From: Asparagopsis taxiformis
Lineage: Eukaryota > Rhodophyta > Florideophyceae > Bonnemaisoniales > Bonnemaisoniaceae
Assembly: GCA_030407315.1 (NCBI GenBank)
Contig: JALQPE010002144.1
Location: 29,371 to 93,370 of the forward strand
Length of the DNA: 64,000 nt
Reading direction: 5' to 3'
A model generated the notes under the pieces. The model had not been told where the DNA came from. It did not search any database and saw only the letters and a program-made list of their open reading frames with translations. Positions 51,302 to 61,000 of the stretch are shown in pieces. Both the position numbers and the translations under genes were made by a program. How positions within the stretch are numbered: the first letter of the stretch is position 1; the number at the start of each line of letters is the position of its first letter.

Positions 51302-52456
51302 ATGACAAGAGCCAGGACACAAAGAGAACATACCCTGAAAAGGTCCAGAATGAAAGTAGGGTTATGTCTATTGGCGTACTACCGAAGTAGGAACCTCGAC
51401 GAAGAAATCATCCCTCGTTTGTTGTTGCATGACGCATCACTAGAGTACAGCGATTACTTGCTCCGAAAGGATCTGAAAGCAGAGATTTTCTCATCAAGTT
51501 TCAACTTGGGAGAGTTGGATGATTATGAATGTTTCCGCAGGTTTCGTTTTGGAAAAGTAGAAATGAGAGATATACTACGTGGAATTAGATGGGACAATAT
51601 TTCGTTCGTAACAGAGAGAGGGGGATATAGAGCGTCAGGTATGGAGGGTTTTTGCATCCTATTGCGAAGACTAAGCTCACCATGCAGGTGGAAAGACTTA
51701 GAAAAGGAGTTCTTCAGATCTTCTACCGCGCTCTGTGAAATCTTTTACCATGTACTTGAAGTTTTCTACCAAGAGTATCACCATTTGGTAACATCATACC
51801 ACTCTTCATTTATAAGATCGAGAAGTGAAATGTACGCATCCAAAATATTCGAAACTGGAGCTCCCCTGGATAGTTGCATTGGTTTCATTGATGGTAGTAA
51901 CCTATACATTTGCAAGCCGAAGGGTAATATGCAACGCGCAACGTACAATGGTCACAAACGTCGCAATTGCTTCAAATTTCAGGCTATGACCCTGCCGGAT
52001 GGTCTTATGTTCCATGTTTATGGTCCTGTGGAAGGCAGAAGGCATGATTTAACTATGTTCAGGAACTCCGGCATCGAGCAATGTTTACAAGATAGTCTCT
52101 TAATCAATGGAAGGCAGTTCTATGTGTACGCAGATTCTGCATATATTTTGCGACCGTACATGATGGTTGGCTTTCGTGGCGCAGACTTGGGAGAGGAAGA
52201 GACCTTGTTTAATCGTCGAATGTCTTCTGCCCGTATGTCAGTGGAATGGGCATTCAAAGAAGTCAAGAAGTACTTCTCGCATCTTGATCATCAACGTAAA
52301 CTAAGGGTGGGAATGTCGTCAGTTGGTTTATGGTACACCTGTGCATGTATATTGACTAACTTCCACACTTGCATTTATAGATCGCAAGCAAGTCGTTATT
52401 TCGACTGCAGTCCTCCAGCAATTCACGAATACATTGCTTTACGACCGTTTTCTTAA
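51302..52456 (+). CDS. Harbinger DDE transposase (DDE_Tnp_4)
   Basis: 384 residues from the first in-frame ATG at 51302; the frame continues upstream to a TTG at 51215, and a short 5' exon is possible. The catalytic core follows Harbinger order: first Asp in CIGFIDGSNLYICKP, then the FKFQAMTLPDGLMFHVYGPV and GRRHDLTMFRNSG blocks, second Asp in FYVYADSAYIL, and the Glu in SARMSVEWAFKEVKKYF. The N-terminal part carries a helix-turn-helix-like region (FCILLRRLSSPCRWKDLEKE). The protein should cut element ends together with the Myb-like partner encoded at the other end. No frameshift is seen. Confidence 0.9.
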   Translation: MTRARTQREHTLKRSRMKVGLCLLAYYRSRNLDEEIIPRLLLHDASLEYSDYLLRKDLKAEIFSSSFNLGELDDYECFRRFRFGKVEMRDILRGIRWDNISFVTERGGYRASGMEGFCILLRRLSSPCRWKDLEKEFFRSSTALCEIFYHVLEVFYQEYHHLVTSYHSSFIRSRSEMYASKIFETGAPLDSCIGFIDGSNLYICKPKGNMQRATYNGHKRRNCFKFQAMTLPDGLMFHVYGPVEGRRHDLTMFRNSGIEQCLQDSLLINGRQFYVYADSAYILRPYMMVGFRGADLGEEETLFNRRMSSARMSVEWAFKEVKKYFSHLDHQRKLRVGMSSVGLWYTCACILTNFHTCIYRSQASRYFDCSPPAIHEYIALRPFS

Positions 52457-52862
52457 TACCTGCGAAGGTTTGGTTAAACTTCTCAGAGAAAAATTGGCAA
52501 TCCTTCAAACGGTAGGAAGCAGAGTAAACATTTACTCACACTCGCGGACCATCTAGCGCTGCAGTACGGAGCATTTGGAGTAGACCAGATTTCAGAATAG
52601 ACGCATCTGATTCTCTATCGTCCTCGTTCTCACTGTTTTCGTCTGCATGGACATTATCCACGCTACTAAATTTGCACCTGTCCCGCAGGAACCAAGCTCT
52701 GCACCGTCTCACCATCCCGGTCCGCCGATGATTTTACGCCAACTTGTCCTCGCCCCGATTTCTACTCTTCCGTCGCAAATCCACGTCAACAAACAAGCCA
52801 ACATTTACCCTCGCACACACACACACACAATTTTATCTACCACTCTATCGCGACATCCCCCA

Positions 52863-53912
52863 CTACCAGCACGGTTCCGTCGAGCCAATCGCCGTGCCGA
52901 GCTTGATAAGCTCCTCCCCGCCCGTACCGGCGCTGGAATCCCAGTCGGTGAGCGGCGGCAACGCCTGCGTGCACAAGTTCATGATCACGTCCTTCCTAAA
53001 CGCCAAGCAGTAACTACTCCCGCCATACTCAAAGTATCCCAACTCGTCGCCCTTGGCCACTGTATCGTTCCTCTTAACCGACAGCACATTGCTCGAAATC
53101 TCTGACATGCCCAACGCGATAAACCACATCAGCCCGGGTCCGTCCTCCTCTCCCTCACTGTCCGTCGCCCTGATAAAGATGATGGCCCGCGTGGTCACAT
53201 TAGTAATATACCCCTGCGACGAGTCCGGCCCCGAAGGGTCGTCCTCCACCGCCGGCGACTCGGCGTAATACGAGCCCTGCACCACCTTCGCTGAAACAAT
53301 CTCTCTGTTCACCGGGCTGTGCCAAGAATGGTAGTTGCGCGAGCTCAGATACGCCTGATACACCGTGCCGGTTTCAAACTCCCTCGCCAATACGTTATTG
53401 TTCATCATGGTCACCAACGAGTAGGGCTGGTTCTTCGCCCAAAACTTGTCGTGCAATTTCACGTTTTGCTGAAACGCAAACGGCGTCGATTCGCATGCGC
53501 TGCAGATCACCGAGTTGTCATCCGGGTTGGAAAATGGAGGCATACCCGCCTTGAACGGCCGTTTGAACCATTCGTTCCACGATCCGTATCCCCAAGCAGG
53601 GTCCGTTACCGACCCCGGATTGTCGTATTCGTGCATGCTCTCCTCGATGCGCGGGTCCAGCATCCACCCGCCGGGGCTGTTACCGTTTTCGTCTTTGAAA
53701 ACATTGAGCGACGCTGTCGATGACAGCAACGTGCACCAGCTGTTCAGAATCGCTCGCAGCTTCTCGTTCACCTCGGCCAGAAAGTAGTGTATCTTGCCGC
53801 TCTCGGTCGCCATCACCCAGTTGAGAATGGTGTTGAGAGGCGCCGCGGCGCTGTTTTCACCGTCGGAATAGGGCGGTGCCTGTTGCACGACGATGTTCAT
53901 GCATTGGATCAT
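52863..53912 (-). CDS. Phosphatidylserine/aromatic-acid decarboxylase-like ORF, element cargo
   Basis: From the in-frame ATG 53912 (MIQCMNIVVQQ) the product is 349 residues. The frame opens further upstream without an ATG, and the start of the family's N-terminal domain seems cut off. The remainder is well preserved: HYFLAEVNEKLRAILNSWCT (part of the PSDC N-terminal domain), FWAKNQPYSLVTMMNN, YQAYLSSRNYHSWHSPVNRE with catalytic His, GYITNVTTRAIIFI, and GDELGYFEYGGSSYCLAF, where GGSS is the self-cleavage site forming the pyruvoyl group. This is closest to the PsiD-like branch of phosphatidylserine decarboxylases. It sits inside the Harbinger element, so it is probably a captured, 5'-truncated host gene. 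Confidence 0.6.
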   Translation of the reverse strand: MIQCMNIVVQQAPPYSDGENSAAAPLNTILNWVMATESGKIHYFLAEVNEKLRAILNSWCTLLSSTASLNVFKDENGNSPGGWMLDPRIEESMHEYDNPGSVTDPAWGYGSWNEWFKRPFKAGMPPFSNPDDNSVICSACESTPFAFQQNVKLHDKFWAKNQPYSLVTMMNNNVLAREFETGTVYQAYLSSRNYHSWHSPVNREIVSAKVVQGSYYAESPAVEDDPSGPDSSQGYITNVTTRAIIFIRATDSEGEEDGPGLMWFIALGMSEISSNVLSVKRNDTVAKGDELGYFEYGGSSYCLAFRKDVIMNLCTQALPPLTDWDSSAGTGGEELIKLGTAIGSTEPCW

Positions 53913-53916
53913 CTCT

Positions 53917-54480
53917 TTATAGTCTGATATGTTTACAATCGCCACATATACGATACATCAACGCAACAGAACGAACGCCAGGTTTACTGGTCATTTGGGT
54001 CAACTCTGACCACATGGAAAGAGCGGTCTTAAGAATGACATCACGCTTGGCGTGCGAATTGTCCGACACACGAGCAGCCTCTCTTGTGCATTCACTGGGC
54101 ACAATGTTGTACGCGGCCTTGGGCCTGCCCGTTGGGGAGGCACACAGGGTGTCCACTATAGCGCTCAATCGTTCGCGCGGGCCGGTGAATTCATCAGTGT
54201 TCAAAAGCACGAGAAGAAGCTCGATTAAATCCGCCTCGTCGCGACTTTGATGCACGCCGGCATTCTTAAGAATTTGATGCGCGGCACGCGCGTCGCCCGA
54301 CCATCGCAGCGAGCGGAAGCGCAGACACAGGTTCTCGGCCACGTCTTGCGGAAACATCGCCACCCAGGACCGGCCCTCGGTAACAATCATGCGATGGGAT
54401 AGCGGCGGCACATGCAAAGCGTGATTCAACGCGCAGCGGCGCAGCGAGCATGATGTGAGGCGCAATGCCGGGCGCCACAT
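53917..54480 (-). CDS. Unassigned ORF inside Harbinger cargo, possibly PPR-like fragment
   Basis: 187 residues from ATG 54480. The N terminus is Arg/Leu-rich (WRPALRLTSCSLRRCALNHA) and could be an organelle-targeting peptide. The body is helical (AENLCLRFRSLRWSGDARAA, ADLIELLLVLLNTDEF), and the end (ALSMWSELTQMTSKPGVRSV then ALMYRIC) resembles one pentatricopeptide repeat cut short by a stop. The stop lies next to the beginning of the decarboxylase ORF, so the two may be joined fragments of different genes. The assignment is weak. Confidence 0.3.
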   Translation of the reverse strand: MWRPALRLTSCSLRRCALNHALHVPPLSHRMIVTEGRSWVAMFPQDVAENLCLRFRSLRWSGDARAAHQILKNAGVHQSRDEADLIELLLVLLNTDEFTGPRERLSAIVDTLCASPTGRPKAAYNIVPSECTREAARVSDNSHAKRDVILKTALSMWSELTQMTSKPGVRSVALMYRICGDCKHIRL

Positions 54481-54971
54481 GACTGGGGCTCGACTGCTCG
54501 CGCATCCTTGCCGCTGCAGATCGTAGTGAGGTGCACGAATCTGGACGTGCGCGTGTGTGTGCGCTAATTTTGAAAAGACGGAATTATTTTCAAGTTTGGA
54601 TCTGCGCTGACGTTTGTTCACCAGCGGCTAGCGCTAGCGCCGTCAAGTCTGCCAACAAGACGCAGAGTGACGTGGGTCATATCCAGTCGTGTAGGTCCAT
54701 GTCTGCCTGCGTGCACCGTCAGTCATTACCAACACTTGACAGCAACGAAGCACAGAAAGACACGACACGACACATCACGTCGGATACTGGTGCAGTGTCA
54801 ATCTCAGCACCGCATCTGTGCTCATTGACGCCGCGCCGCGGCAGCACCAGCCCTCAGTACGACAACATTTGTTGTCATCACCATCACCAATTAAGGCTCC
54901 CCAACGTCATGGCTTGCGTCCCATCACCGTCATAGCGCCAATTGAACAAATTGCCACCACCATCCGAACAA

Positions 54972-55223
54972 ATGAACGCAAGTTTTGCACCGATCATTTG
55001 CGCGGTCCTCTTCGCCACTCTCATTCCACTAATTGCCAGTCTGCCCATCGCATCCGCACATAACCCAGCCCGATATGAACGTGCTCAAGCTACTCCCCCA
55101 ATCGCTCCGGGACTCGAGGATATTTTTGACGAAGCTCTGCGCAGTGCCTGGGATCGACTACCGAAGCCTAGGAGGGGCGCGGCATGCACCTCGCCCCAAA
55201 CTCCATGTTGTAACATTGCTTGA
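54972..55223 (+). CDS. Chimeric ORF: signal-peptide-like start plus Rho C-terminal tail
   Basis: 83 residues from ATG 54972. Residues 1-24 have a hydrophobic core typical of a signal peptide (NASFAPIICAVLFATLIPLI, then a small-residue stretch ASLPIASA). The last 38 residues are the copied Rho tail (DIFDEALRSAWDRLPKPRRG through TSPQTPCCNIA) in the original Rho frame, still ending in the CAAX box. The junction is at about 55109. Whether it is transcribed is unknown. It has no known counterpart and may be a by-product of gene capture. Confidence 0.3.
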   Translation: MNASFAPIICAVLFATLIPLIASLPIASAHNPARYERAQATPPIAPGLEDIFDEALRSAWDRLPKPRRGAACTSPQTPCCNIA

Positions 55224-55392
55224 TTCAGCAAACGTAATGTCTTATAGTTGATGCATTTGCTCTTCGTTCCGTCCTGTCCCGTCTTGTCCAGTTCAGTTCA
55301 GCCCATTTCGGCCCCCCGAAGTAACTCCTCAATGCTTGAGGCGACCTTCTCATCGTGTATTTACCCCCAATATTGTCGCCGCCACAACCAGC
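55109..55392 (+). pseudogene. Captured 3' fragment of the Rho GTPase gene
   Basis: A 284-bp gapless copy of 13293-13010 with about 12 mismatches. It covers the end of the coding region, the stop codon and about 170 bp of downstream sequence. It lacks the P loop and switches, so it cannot encode a GTPase. Coding substitutions are partly non-synonymous (for example L to R and P to R near the tail), consistent with loss of constraint. Confidence 0.9.
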
Positions 55393-55777
55393 ACACCAAA
55401 TCTATCGGTCCCGTTGGTGCCCCACACAGGCATAATGGACCTCGATGCACATTGCACCGTTAAAATTCTATGACTAATGGAAGAGGAAATGCGCGCTGCA
55501 ATGAAGGGGAAGATGTCGGGGATAGAGTGAGAGAACGCCAGTTATGTTCTCAGTTTTACGCTTGGACAGCTACAGACAGCGGAAAATGAGAGAGGGAAAA
55601 CATACTAGAACTAATTTACTGTATTGCAGAGGTTATTGGGGATGCTCAAGTTCCCGCATGTTTACTTTACATTACTCAGAACTTTCTAGAGTCATGGAAA
55701 GCTTCCTTCGCTAAAGCAACACTCGGTTTGGCTGCAATACCTTCACCAGATTATCTAATCATGAAACCTCTTGAACA

Positions 55778-57271
55778 TCATTTCGCGAAAAGCGCGCCGG
55801 TCTTCCGCGTCTTCTTTTCTCTAATCAATTGAGCTTCCATACGATTTTTGCGCTCTTCAGCGTCCAGACGATCCCTTTCTATTTTCGCCGCCAACTTCTT
55901 CTCCTCAAACTCCAATTTCTTGTGTTCTAGTTCTAGCTCAGCAGTCGACGATTTACCTTTTTCGATCTCAGCGTTTAACTTGTCCCTTTCCAGCGCCAAT
56001 ATATCCCTTTCATGCTGCAATCGATCTTCACGCTGTCGGGACTCCACTTCGGCTCTCCTGATTTCCATGGTAAGTCTCTTTGCCTCTCTTTCGTCTTGAC
56101 GTTTTGCAAGAGCATTCCGGTTCTCTTCAGAGTTATCTAACGCATGAAATAGTACCGAAAGTGTATCCGGTTCTCTTACCCGTTTCACTACTCTCCTGTT
56201 CGAAATGTCCATTTCCAAATCACCTTCTACATTGCCTTTCTTTCCTCGTTCATCCTCCCGTTCTGATGCTCCCTGCCTTTCGCTACTCCCGGCATCACTT
56301 ATTGCCATGTTTCTCACAGCCTGTGAACGCCTTCTCATCGCCATTTCACACGCCTCGGTGCCTCCAAGCTCTAATTCATCCCTTCGCCTCACATCTTCTT
56401 CATGTCTTGCCTTTCTTTCGGCCTTCCTTGCTTCTACTTCTTCCAAAATTCTGCGGCATACGACGATTAGTCTTTCCTGTAACTCATCATGGCAATCATC
56501 TCCTATCGTTCCATTTCTAAACCGATCCATGTTCTTACTGAAACGTTCCTTACAATGCGACATATCTGTCTTCCATACTTGAACAGTCCCACGATGTCTT
56601 CTACCGCGATTACTATTCCTGGTTTCTATGTCTTCTCTCACTGTGTTTCTGAATTCTGTTGACGAATTCAAGCATGATGCAACAGTCTCAAAAGCCGCTT
56701 GCACCTTTCCTCTATTGCATACATGTGCATTCTGCTTTAGCACTTCTTCCATTAGCAGAAAATCCATTTCACCATTGAAGCGTCGTTGTGCTCTACGCCT
56801 TTGAGATTGTGAAATCACAGGTAAGACTTCTTTTCCACTATCATCTTCTGATCCACTGATTATGTCATTACTTAGTACATTCTTTTGACTTTTTGCGTCA
56901 TTTCTTGTTGCAATTGGAGTTTGTGAAGGCAAAAAGCTGTCTCCGCTGCTTCCAACCCTTGGACGGAGCCTTAATGCATCTCTTTTTTCATTTTTGTCGG
57001 TTCTTGAATCAAATATAGTTGTAAAAGGAGCTTTATCATTCCATTCAATTACTTGCACACCAATGGATGCAACATTCTCATCCTCAAATTGTATGCCACT
57101 CTCTCTGTACAATTTTTCTTGTTCTCCTAGTCCATCACCTTGTCCCGCCACCTCCACATGCCCGTATACATTTCCATTTTCCATCAGTACGGAACCATCA
57201 AAATGAGAGTCGTTATCATCCTGATTCAAAAGTTCGGTAACTCTCAGGGATCCTGCGTTTCTTCTTTCCAT
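55778..57271 (-). CDS. Harbinger Myb/SANT-like DNA-binding partner with coiled coil
   Basis: 497 residues from ATG 57271. Residues 1-160 are acidic and unstructured. A Myb/SANT-like trihelix region follows: RRFNGEMDFLLMEEVLKQNA, GKVQAAFETVASCL and, after a basic RNSNRGRRHRG stretch, VQVWKTDMSHCKERFSKNMD. The last 230 residues are a long charged coiled coil (EEVEARKAERKARHEEDVRR and similar). Harbinger elements characteristically carry such a second protein, which binds the ends and brings the nuclease to DNA. The gene reads toward the cargo from the right end of the element. Confidence 0.8.
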   Translation of the reverse strand: MERRNAGSLRVTELLNQDDNDSHFDGSVLMENGNVYGHVEVAGQGDGLGEQEKLYRESGIQFEDENVASIGVQVIEWNDKAPFTTIFDSRTDKNEKRDALRLRPRVGSSGDSFLPSQTPIATRNDAKSQKNVLSNDIISGSEDDSGKEVLPVISQSQRRRAQRRFNGEMDFLLMEEVLKQNAHVCNRGKVQAAFETVASCLNSSTEFRNTVREDIETRNSNRGRRHRGTVQVWKTDMSHCKERFSKNMDRFRNGTIGDDCHDELQERLIVVCRRILEEVEARKAERKARHEEDVRRRDELELGGTEACEMAMRRRSQAVRNMAISDAGSSERQGASEREDERGKKGNVEGDLEMDISNRRVVKRVREPDTLSVLFHALDNSEENRNALAKRQDEREAKRLTMEIRRAEVESRQREDRLQHERDILALERDKLNAEIEKGKSSTAELELEHKKLEFEEKKLAAKIERDRLDAEERKNRMEAQLIREKKTRKTGALFAK

Positions 57272-57577
57272 TCCTTTGCAATGATGAGCCTCTTTTCAAC
57301 ACGTACTAGCTCTCAACCCCTCTCTCTTTATATGTTCCTGTCTATGAAAGCCTCTGCTAACACTTTCCTTCAATGGAAAATGATATAATTGATAAACTTC
57401 TAGTGCTCTGTTGTATTCCATTCTCTCCCCTGAAACACCATTTTACTCCTCACTCAGTGATGGGCTGGGACTACACCACTTTCAATCGTGATTCGAGATC
57501 AATTGCACTTATAATACATTTCGTTAGGCTTAATTTCGATCCAGGACACATGCGAGAACTTCCCTCTGCTTTCATTT

Positions 57578-58377
57578 GTACCTGTCTGTCACACCTTTCT
57601 CTGCATCCTTCACATCATCGACTATCGTCGGGTAGTTTCGACTGCAGGGGTTTGTTTTTCTGTGCAGCCGTCACTCTTCGAAAAGCTCGTTGGTATATGC
57701 AGTTCATATCTTAGATTGGTGGCAAATTGCACGATGAGATGTACCCTCCACACGCGATGTGCTGGCTTCTTTTTCGTGTACAAGATTCGCCTTGTTGTCT
57801 GTCTCATAAACGCAGTGCATTTCTATTGTTTGATTCAAGATAGCGCCATTGTGCTGTGAACTTGCGGTTTCCGACTTGCGCCTTTCGATTGCGAAAGAAT
57901 GACACAGACAATGCAGCTACGATAATCACGACCAATGTAGCTGCACTGGTATCTGGGCCACTTCAAAGCAGAAAATGATTGGAGTGATGAAGTAGATAGA
58001 AGGTTGATGTGAAACATCCTGCGTGGCTGCCCGCAGCGTATGTCATCTGAACGCTGTATGTAGCTACATCCGCACACGATCTCGTTGAGATACGAGCTCA
58101 TATCCCAGAGTCGAGATTTCGAGACAACTGTCTTTCACTTGACGCGTTACGAGTGCACGAAGAACCGTGACTCTTTTACTTAGCATTGAAATCACCGTAA
58201 CACAATTCCTAAAACTATTCATGCCATTTGTCTTTACTGTAAGGTTTGCACATGCTCCCTGGGCAGCGTGTGATAAACAAAGGCTCCGTGCGAACACCGC
58301 TCCCTCTGCCCAGCCATGCGCACAAAATTCCCATGCCATTTCCGTATATTCCCATATGGGAACTCCAGAATTCGTCT
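57578..58377 (-). repeat. Harbinger right terminal inverted repeat (800 bp)
   Basis: Reverse complement of 50217-51016; the arms diverge just inside the shared AGGTAC. The outer end reads GAATTCGTCT and is followed by the ATT duplication at 58378-58380. Confidence 0.9.
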
Positions 58378-58380
58378 ATT

Positions 58381-58981
58381 AAATTTAATGCAGTATAGGA
58401 AAATACTGGCAGAGTGGGGCGTTCAGTCCACAGTCCTGAGGGTAGATAGAGATGATGGACTCGACGTGCACTTCAGCGGTAGTCCATTTATAGCTTCGAG
58501 GGGTCCGCCGCCACCAAAAGTGCACGAATAAATCTAAAATGTTGACTATAAATTTATATTAGACAAACCACAGGGTCTCGATGGCAGATAACGCGCAGCC
58601 GAGCAACCACCTTCTATCAAGCTACCCTACCCAGGTATCCGACACTTTCTCTTGCAACGTCGAGACAAACATCTTCAACTGATAAATTGTACCCCCACCT
58701 GTTTTTCACCGCCGAGATATTCTTGCTGGCATGTGGGATGGTCTTGTTGTCGAGATTAATCAAGATTCGCGCTGTTACCTCTACGGGCAGCTCGCCGATG
58801 TTGAAAGTCAAGCGTGCCAAGCGTTGAGCTCGCTCAACTACGTTGGACTGTAATCGCGCTACTGTGGAGGGCCGCAGCACACATAACTGGTCAACACAAA
58901 TTGCAGATTTTATTCAAGTCGTCCCTGAACAGACAAATCACCATCGCGGCGCTACCAAACCCATCATCGACCGATCGTGCA
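58381..58981. other. Unassigned 0.6 kb
   Basis: An 87-codon minus-strand frame at 58617-58880 has no recognisable features. It could be 3' sequence of the broken LPMO-like gene, but no similarity is visible. Confidence 0.4.
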
Positions 58982-59739
58982 TTATTTTTTAAACGCCTGT
59001 TCGATCAGTTTCGATGTAATCAGTGCAGGTCGTGAACCCGAACTGAAATCTTTCGGCACTGCATAAAACGGCTTTTTGCCACAACCATAGCGAACACAAG
59101 AGCCAGCCTCCGTCATAGCCGTCTTACATTTTCCATTACGAATCGCCGGTTCCTCGCCAGGCCCTGCCTCAAAGTATGGACGGAACGAGCTAGTAACTGA
59201 TCTTCCCCCTATGCGGATATGTGAGCAAGAATACCAGTCTGGAATAAGGCCTCGTCCCGTTGCAGTCCACCAAACCACACGAATCCAAGCAAATAATCGC
59301 CGTCGGGGAACACATCTGGGACCGTTATATTACGATCGAATGTGATTCTTCTGCGCCGTCCGTTCGCAATACTCCCCGCGTCTACATGTGCGCGCGCCCG
59401 ACTCCCAGCACCCGTACATGAATGCCAGCCGCTTGTGCCACGCGCGGTCCATACGCCTCGAAACTGGTACTAGCGCCAATCGCATCATTCCCCCTCGCGC
59501 GTGTTGCGCAGATATGTCACCCCTCACTTGCTGTCCGCGAGCCCAGATCTCCGCCGGGTTTTTCGCCGTGTTCTCCATCCCTTTTTCGAGCACATCCGGA
59601 CACGCATTCGTGCACGCGCCCCTCGGCAGTACCGTGTTTTAAACGCGCGACTGTAGGCTGCCGGTTTGGTAAGCGATGAATGTGCCTTGCAGCTGCAAAT
59701 CAGTACCAGTAGCACTATGGATGATATACATGTGTTCAT
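58982..59739 (-). pseudogene. Broken lytic polysaccharide monooxygenase-like gene
   Basis: ATG 59739 starts a signal peptide (NTCISSIVLLVLICSCKA) directly followed by HSSLTKPAAY. An N-terminal His after signal cleavage is the first copper ligand of LPMOs. The coding then changes frame and continues GACTNACPDVLEKGMENTAK, NPAEIWARGQQV, GGMMRLALVPV, FMYGCWESG. After another frame change comes PDVFPDGDYLLGFVWFGGL, and a third frame gives DWYSCSHIRIGG and a Cys-rich end. These blocks are in the order expected for secreted copper oxidases of this type. At least two frameshifts and no convincing introns make it a pseudogene, though sequencing error cannot be excluded. The exact AA family is not determined. 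Confidence 0.55.
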
Positions 59740-60382
59740 TTTTGATGTCGTAGTGCAAGTTGTTACAAGCATTAATCGTGGTTATTGCTCGGGAGGCGGC
59801 AACGGACAGATGGCCATGTCACACTCGCTTTATATCCCCATGTGTTGCATTGCATGGTGCGAGCAGTATCAGATTCCGCATGAACGACTGGGGAGAACAG
59901 CGTACGTCTGGACATAATCATTGTTTTGAATAGACCAATGATGTATGTGCGCAAATTAGGGGCTGCACTGTCGGATGAATAACATGAACAGTGGTGCGAA
60001 AAACTGCACAAGCTGTCGTGGTTGCATTTCAGAGGGCCAGTCGACGACTGCGAGCTTGGCTTCGTAAACAACTGTTTGGACAGGTAAGCAGATGTGCGCT
60101 AATCGAAATTGCAATTGCATGGCTGCGATCGTTCAAAGTTCATTGCTTGTGATACCTCTCCGGTCACTGTTGCTTTTTAGGATCTAGCGTCGGGATATAG
60201 CCGCATTCGACTCTTATGTAAACTGTTGACTATTCGTGAAGCGATTTCCAGTCCTGATGAAGAAAGTATTCTCTTTATGAAAGGGCTGGATGCCCTAGTG
60301 GGATGCCATCGCACCAAGCTTTATCAAACGCTTTTGCGCACACTATTTGAATGCGGATTTGGCCTTGGAATGTGCGTGCGTT
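59740..60382. other. Unassigned 0.6 kb
   Basis: Short frames only. No promoter or repeat signal stands out, apart from its position upstream of the broken LPMO-like gene. Confidence 0.4.
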
Positions 60383-60385
60383 TGA

Positions 60386-60947
60386 GGGCCGTTCCCAGGC
60401 AAAATTTTGCACGGGAAATTTGTATGCACGTGCACGAAACGATGGAATAGACTTTTGATAGGCTCCATGTAGAAGTGAGTGAGACACCTTGCACAGTACA
60501 GTCAAGCCCGAAAACGTACCGAGATAGTTTAAAACTCCAAATCTCTGCATGTGCGCCACTTGTAAGTGATACGATGGGGATCACTGAGTTATCCCGAGTG
60601 CTAGCTTTTTCTCTTCAGTAACCTCATAGCGGAGGATGCCATGGAGCGGACGGATCTTGGAGTGGACCACTATTACACGCCTTTACTTGACCCGATTGTA
60701 ACGGCCGCTCCTTGGCATCCTCCGCTATGCTAGGATACCGAAAAGAACAAGCTAGCACTCAGAATACCTCAGTGATTCCCCATCGTACCACTTACAAGTG
60801 GCGCGCATGCAGAGATCAGGAGTTCAGTAGTTCAATAAAAAGTAGTTTAACTTATTAACATATGGAGCCAATCAAAAGTCTCTTCTCCATCGTTTCGTGC
60901 ACGTGCATACAAACTTCCCGTGCAAAAATTTTGCCGGGGAACGGCCC
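60386..60947. mobile_element. Fold-back MITE, Tourist/Harbinger-like
   Basis: A 562-bp imperfect palindrome. The left arm (60386-60648) and the reverse complement of the right arm (60706-60947) match through blocks such as GTATGCACGTGCACGAAACG, the CGCCACTTGTAAGTG region, and GCGGAGGATGCCA; the loop is about 57 bp. The tips read GGGCCGTTCC, like Tourist-type MITE tips. A 3-bp direct repeat TGA (60383-60385 and 60948-60950) flanks it. It has no coding capacity. Arm divergence indicates an older insertion than the 50-58 kb element. Confidence 0.75.
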
Positions 60948-61000
60948 TGATTGAGCGCATCAAGGTATACGTTTAGCATGTTTCGAGGAATTGGTTAATT

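Larger units (their letters stand above)
50214..58380. mobile_element. PIF/Harbinger-type transposon with captured cargo
   Basis: The element itself is 50217-58377 (8,161 bp). Its 800-bp inverted repeats (50217-51016 and 57578-58377) start AGACGAATTCTGGAG and are flanked by a 3-bp direct repeat ATT, the Harbinger duplication length. It encodes the two proteins expected of an autonomous Harbinger: a DDE nuclease (51302-52456, plus) and a Myb/SANT-like DNA-binding partner (55778-57271, minus). Between them, 52457-55777 is cargo of host origin: a decarboxylase-like ORF, an unassigned ORF, and a copy of the Rho gene 3' end. The TIR frames translate identically in both arms, so the insertion is recent. 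Confidence 0.88.
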
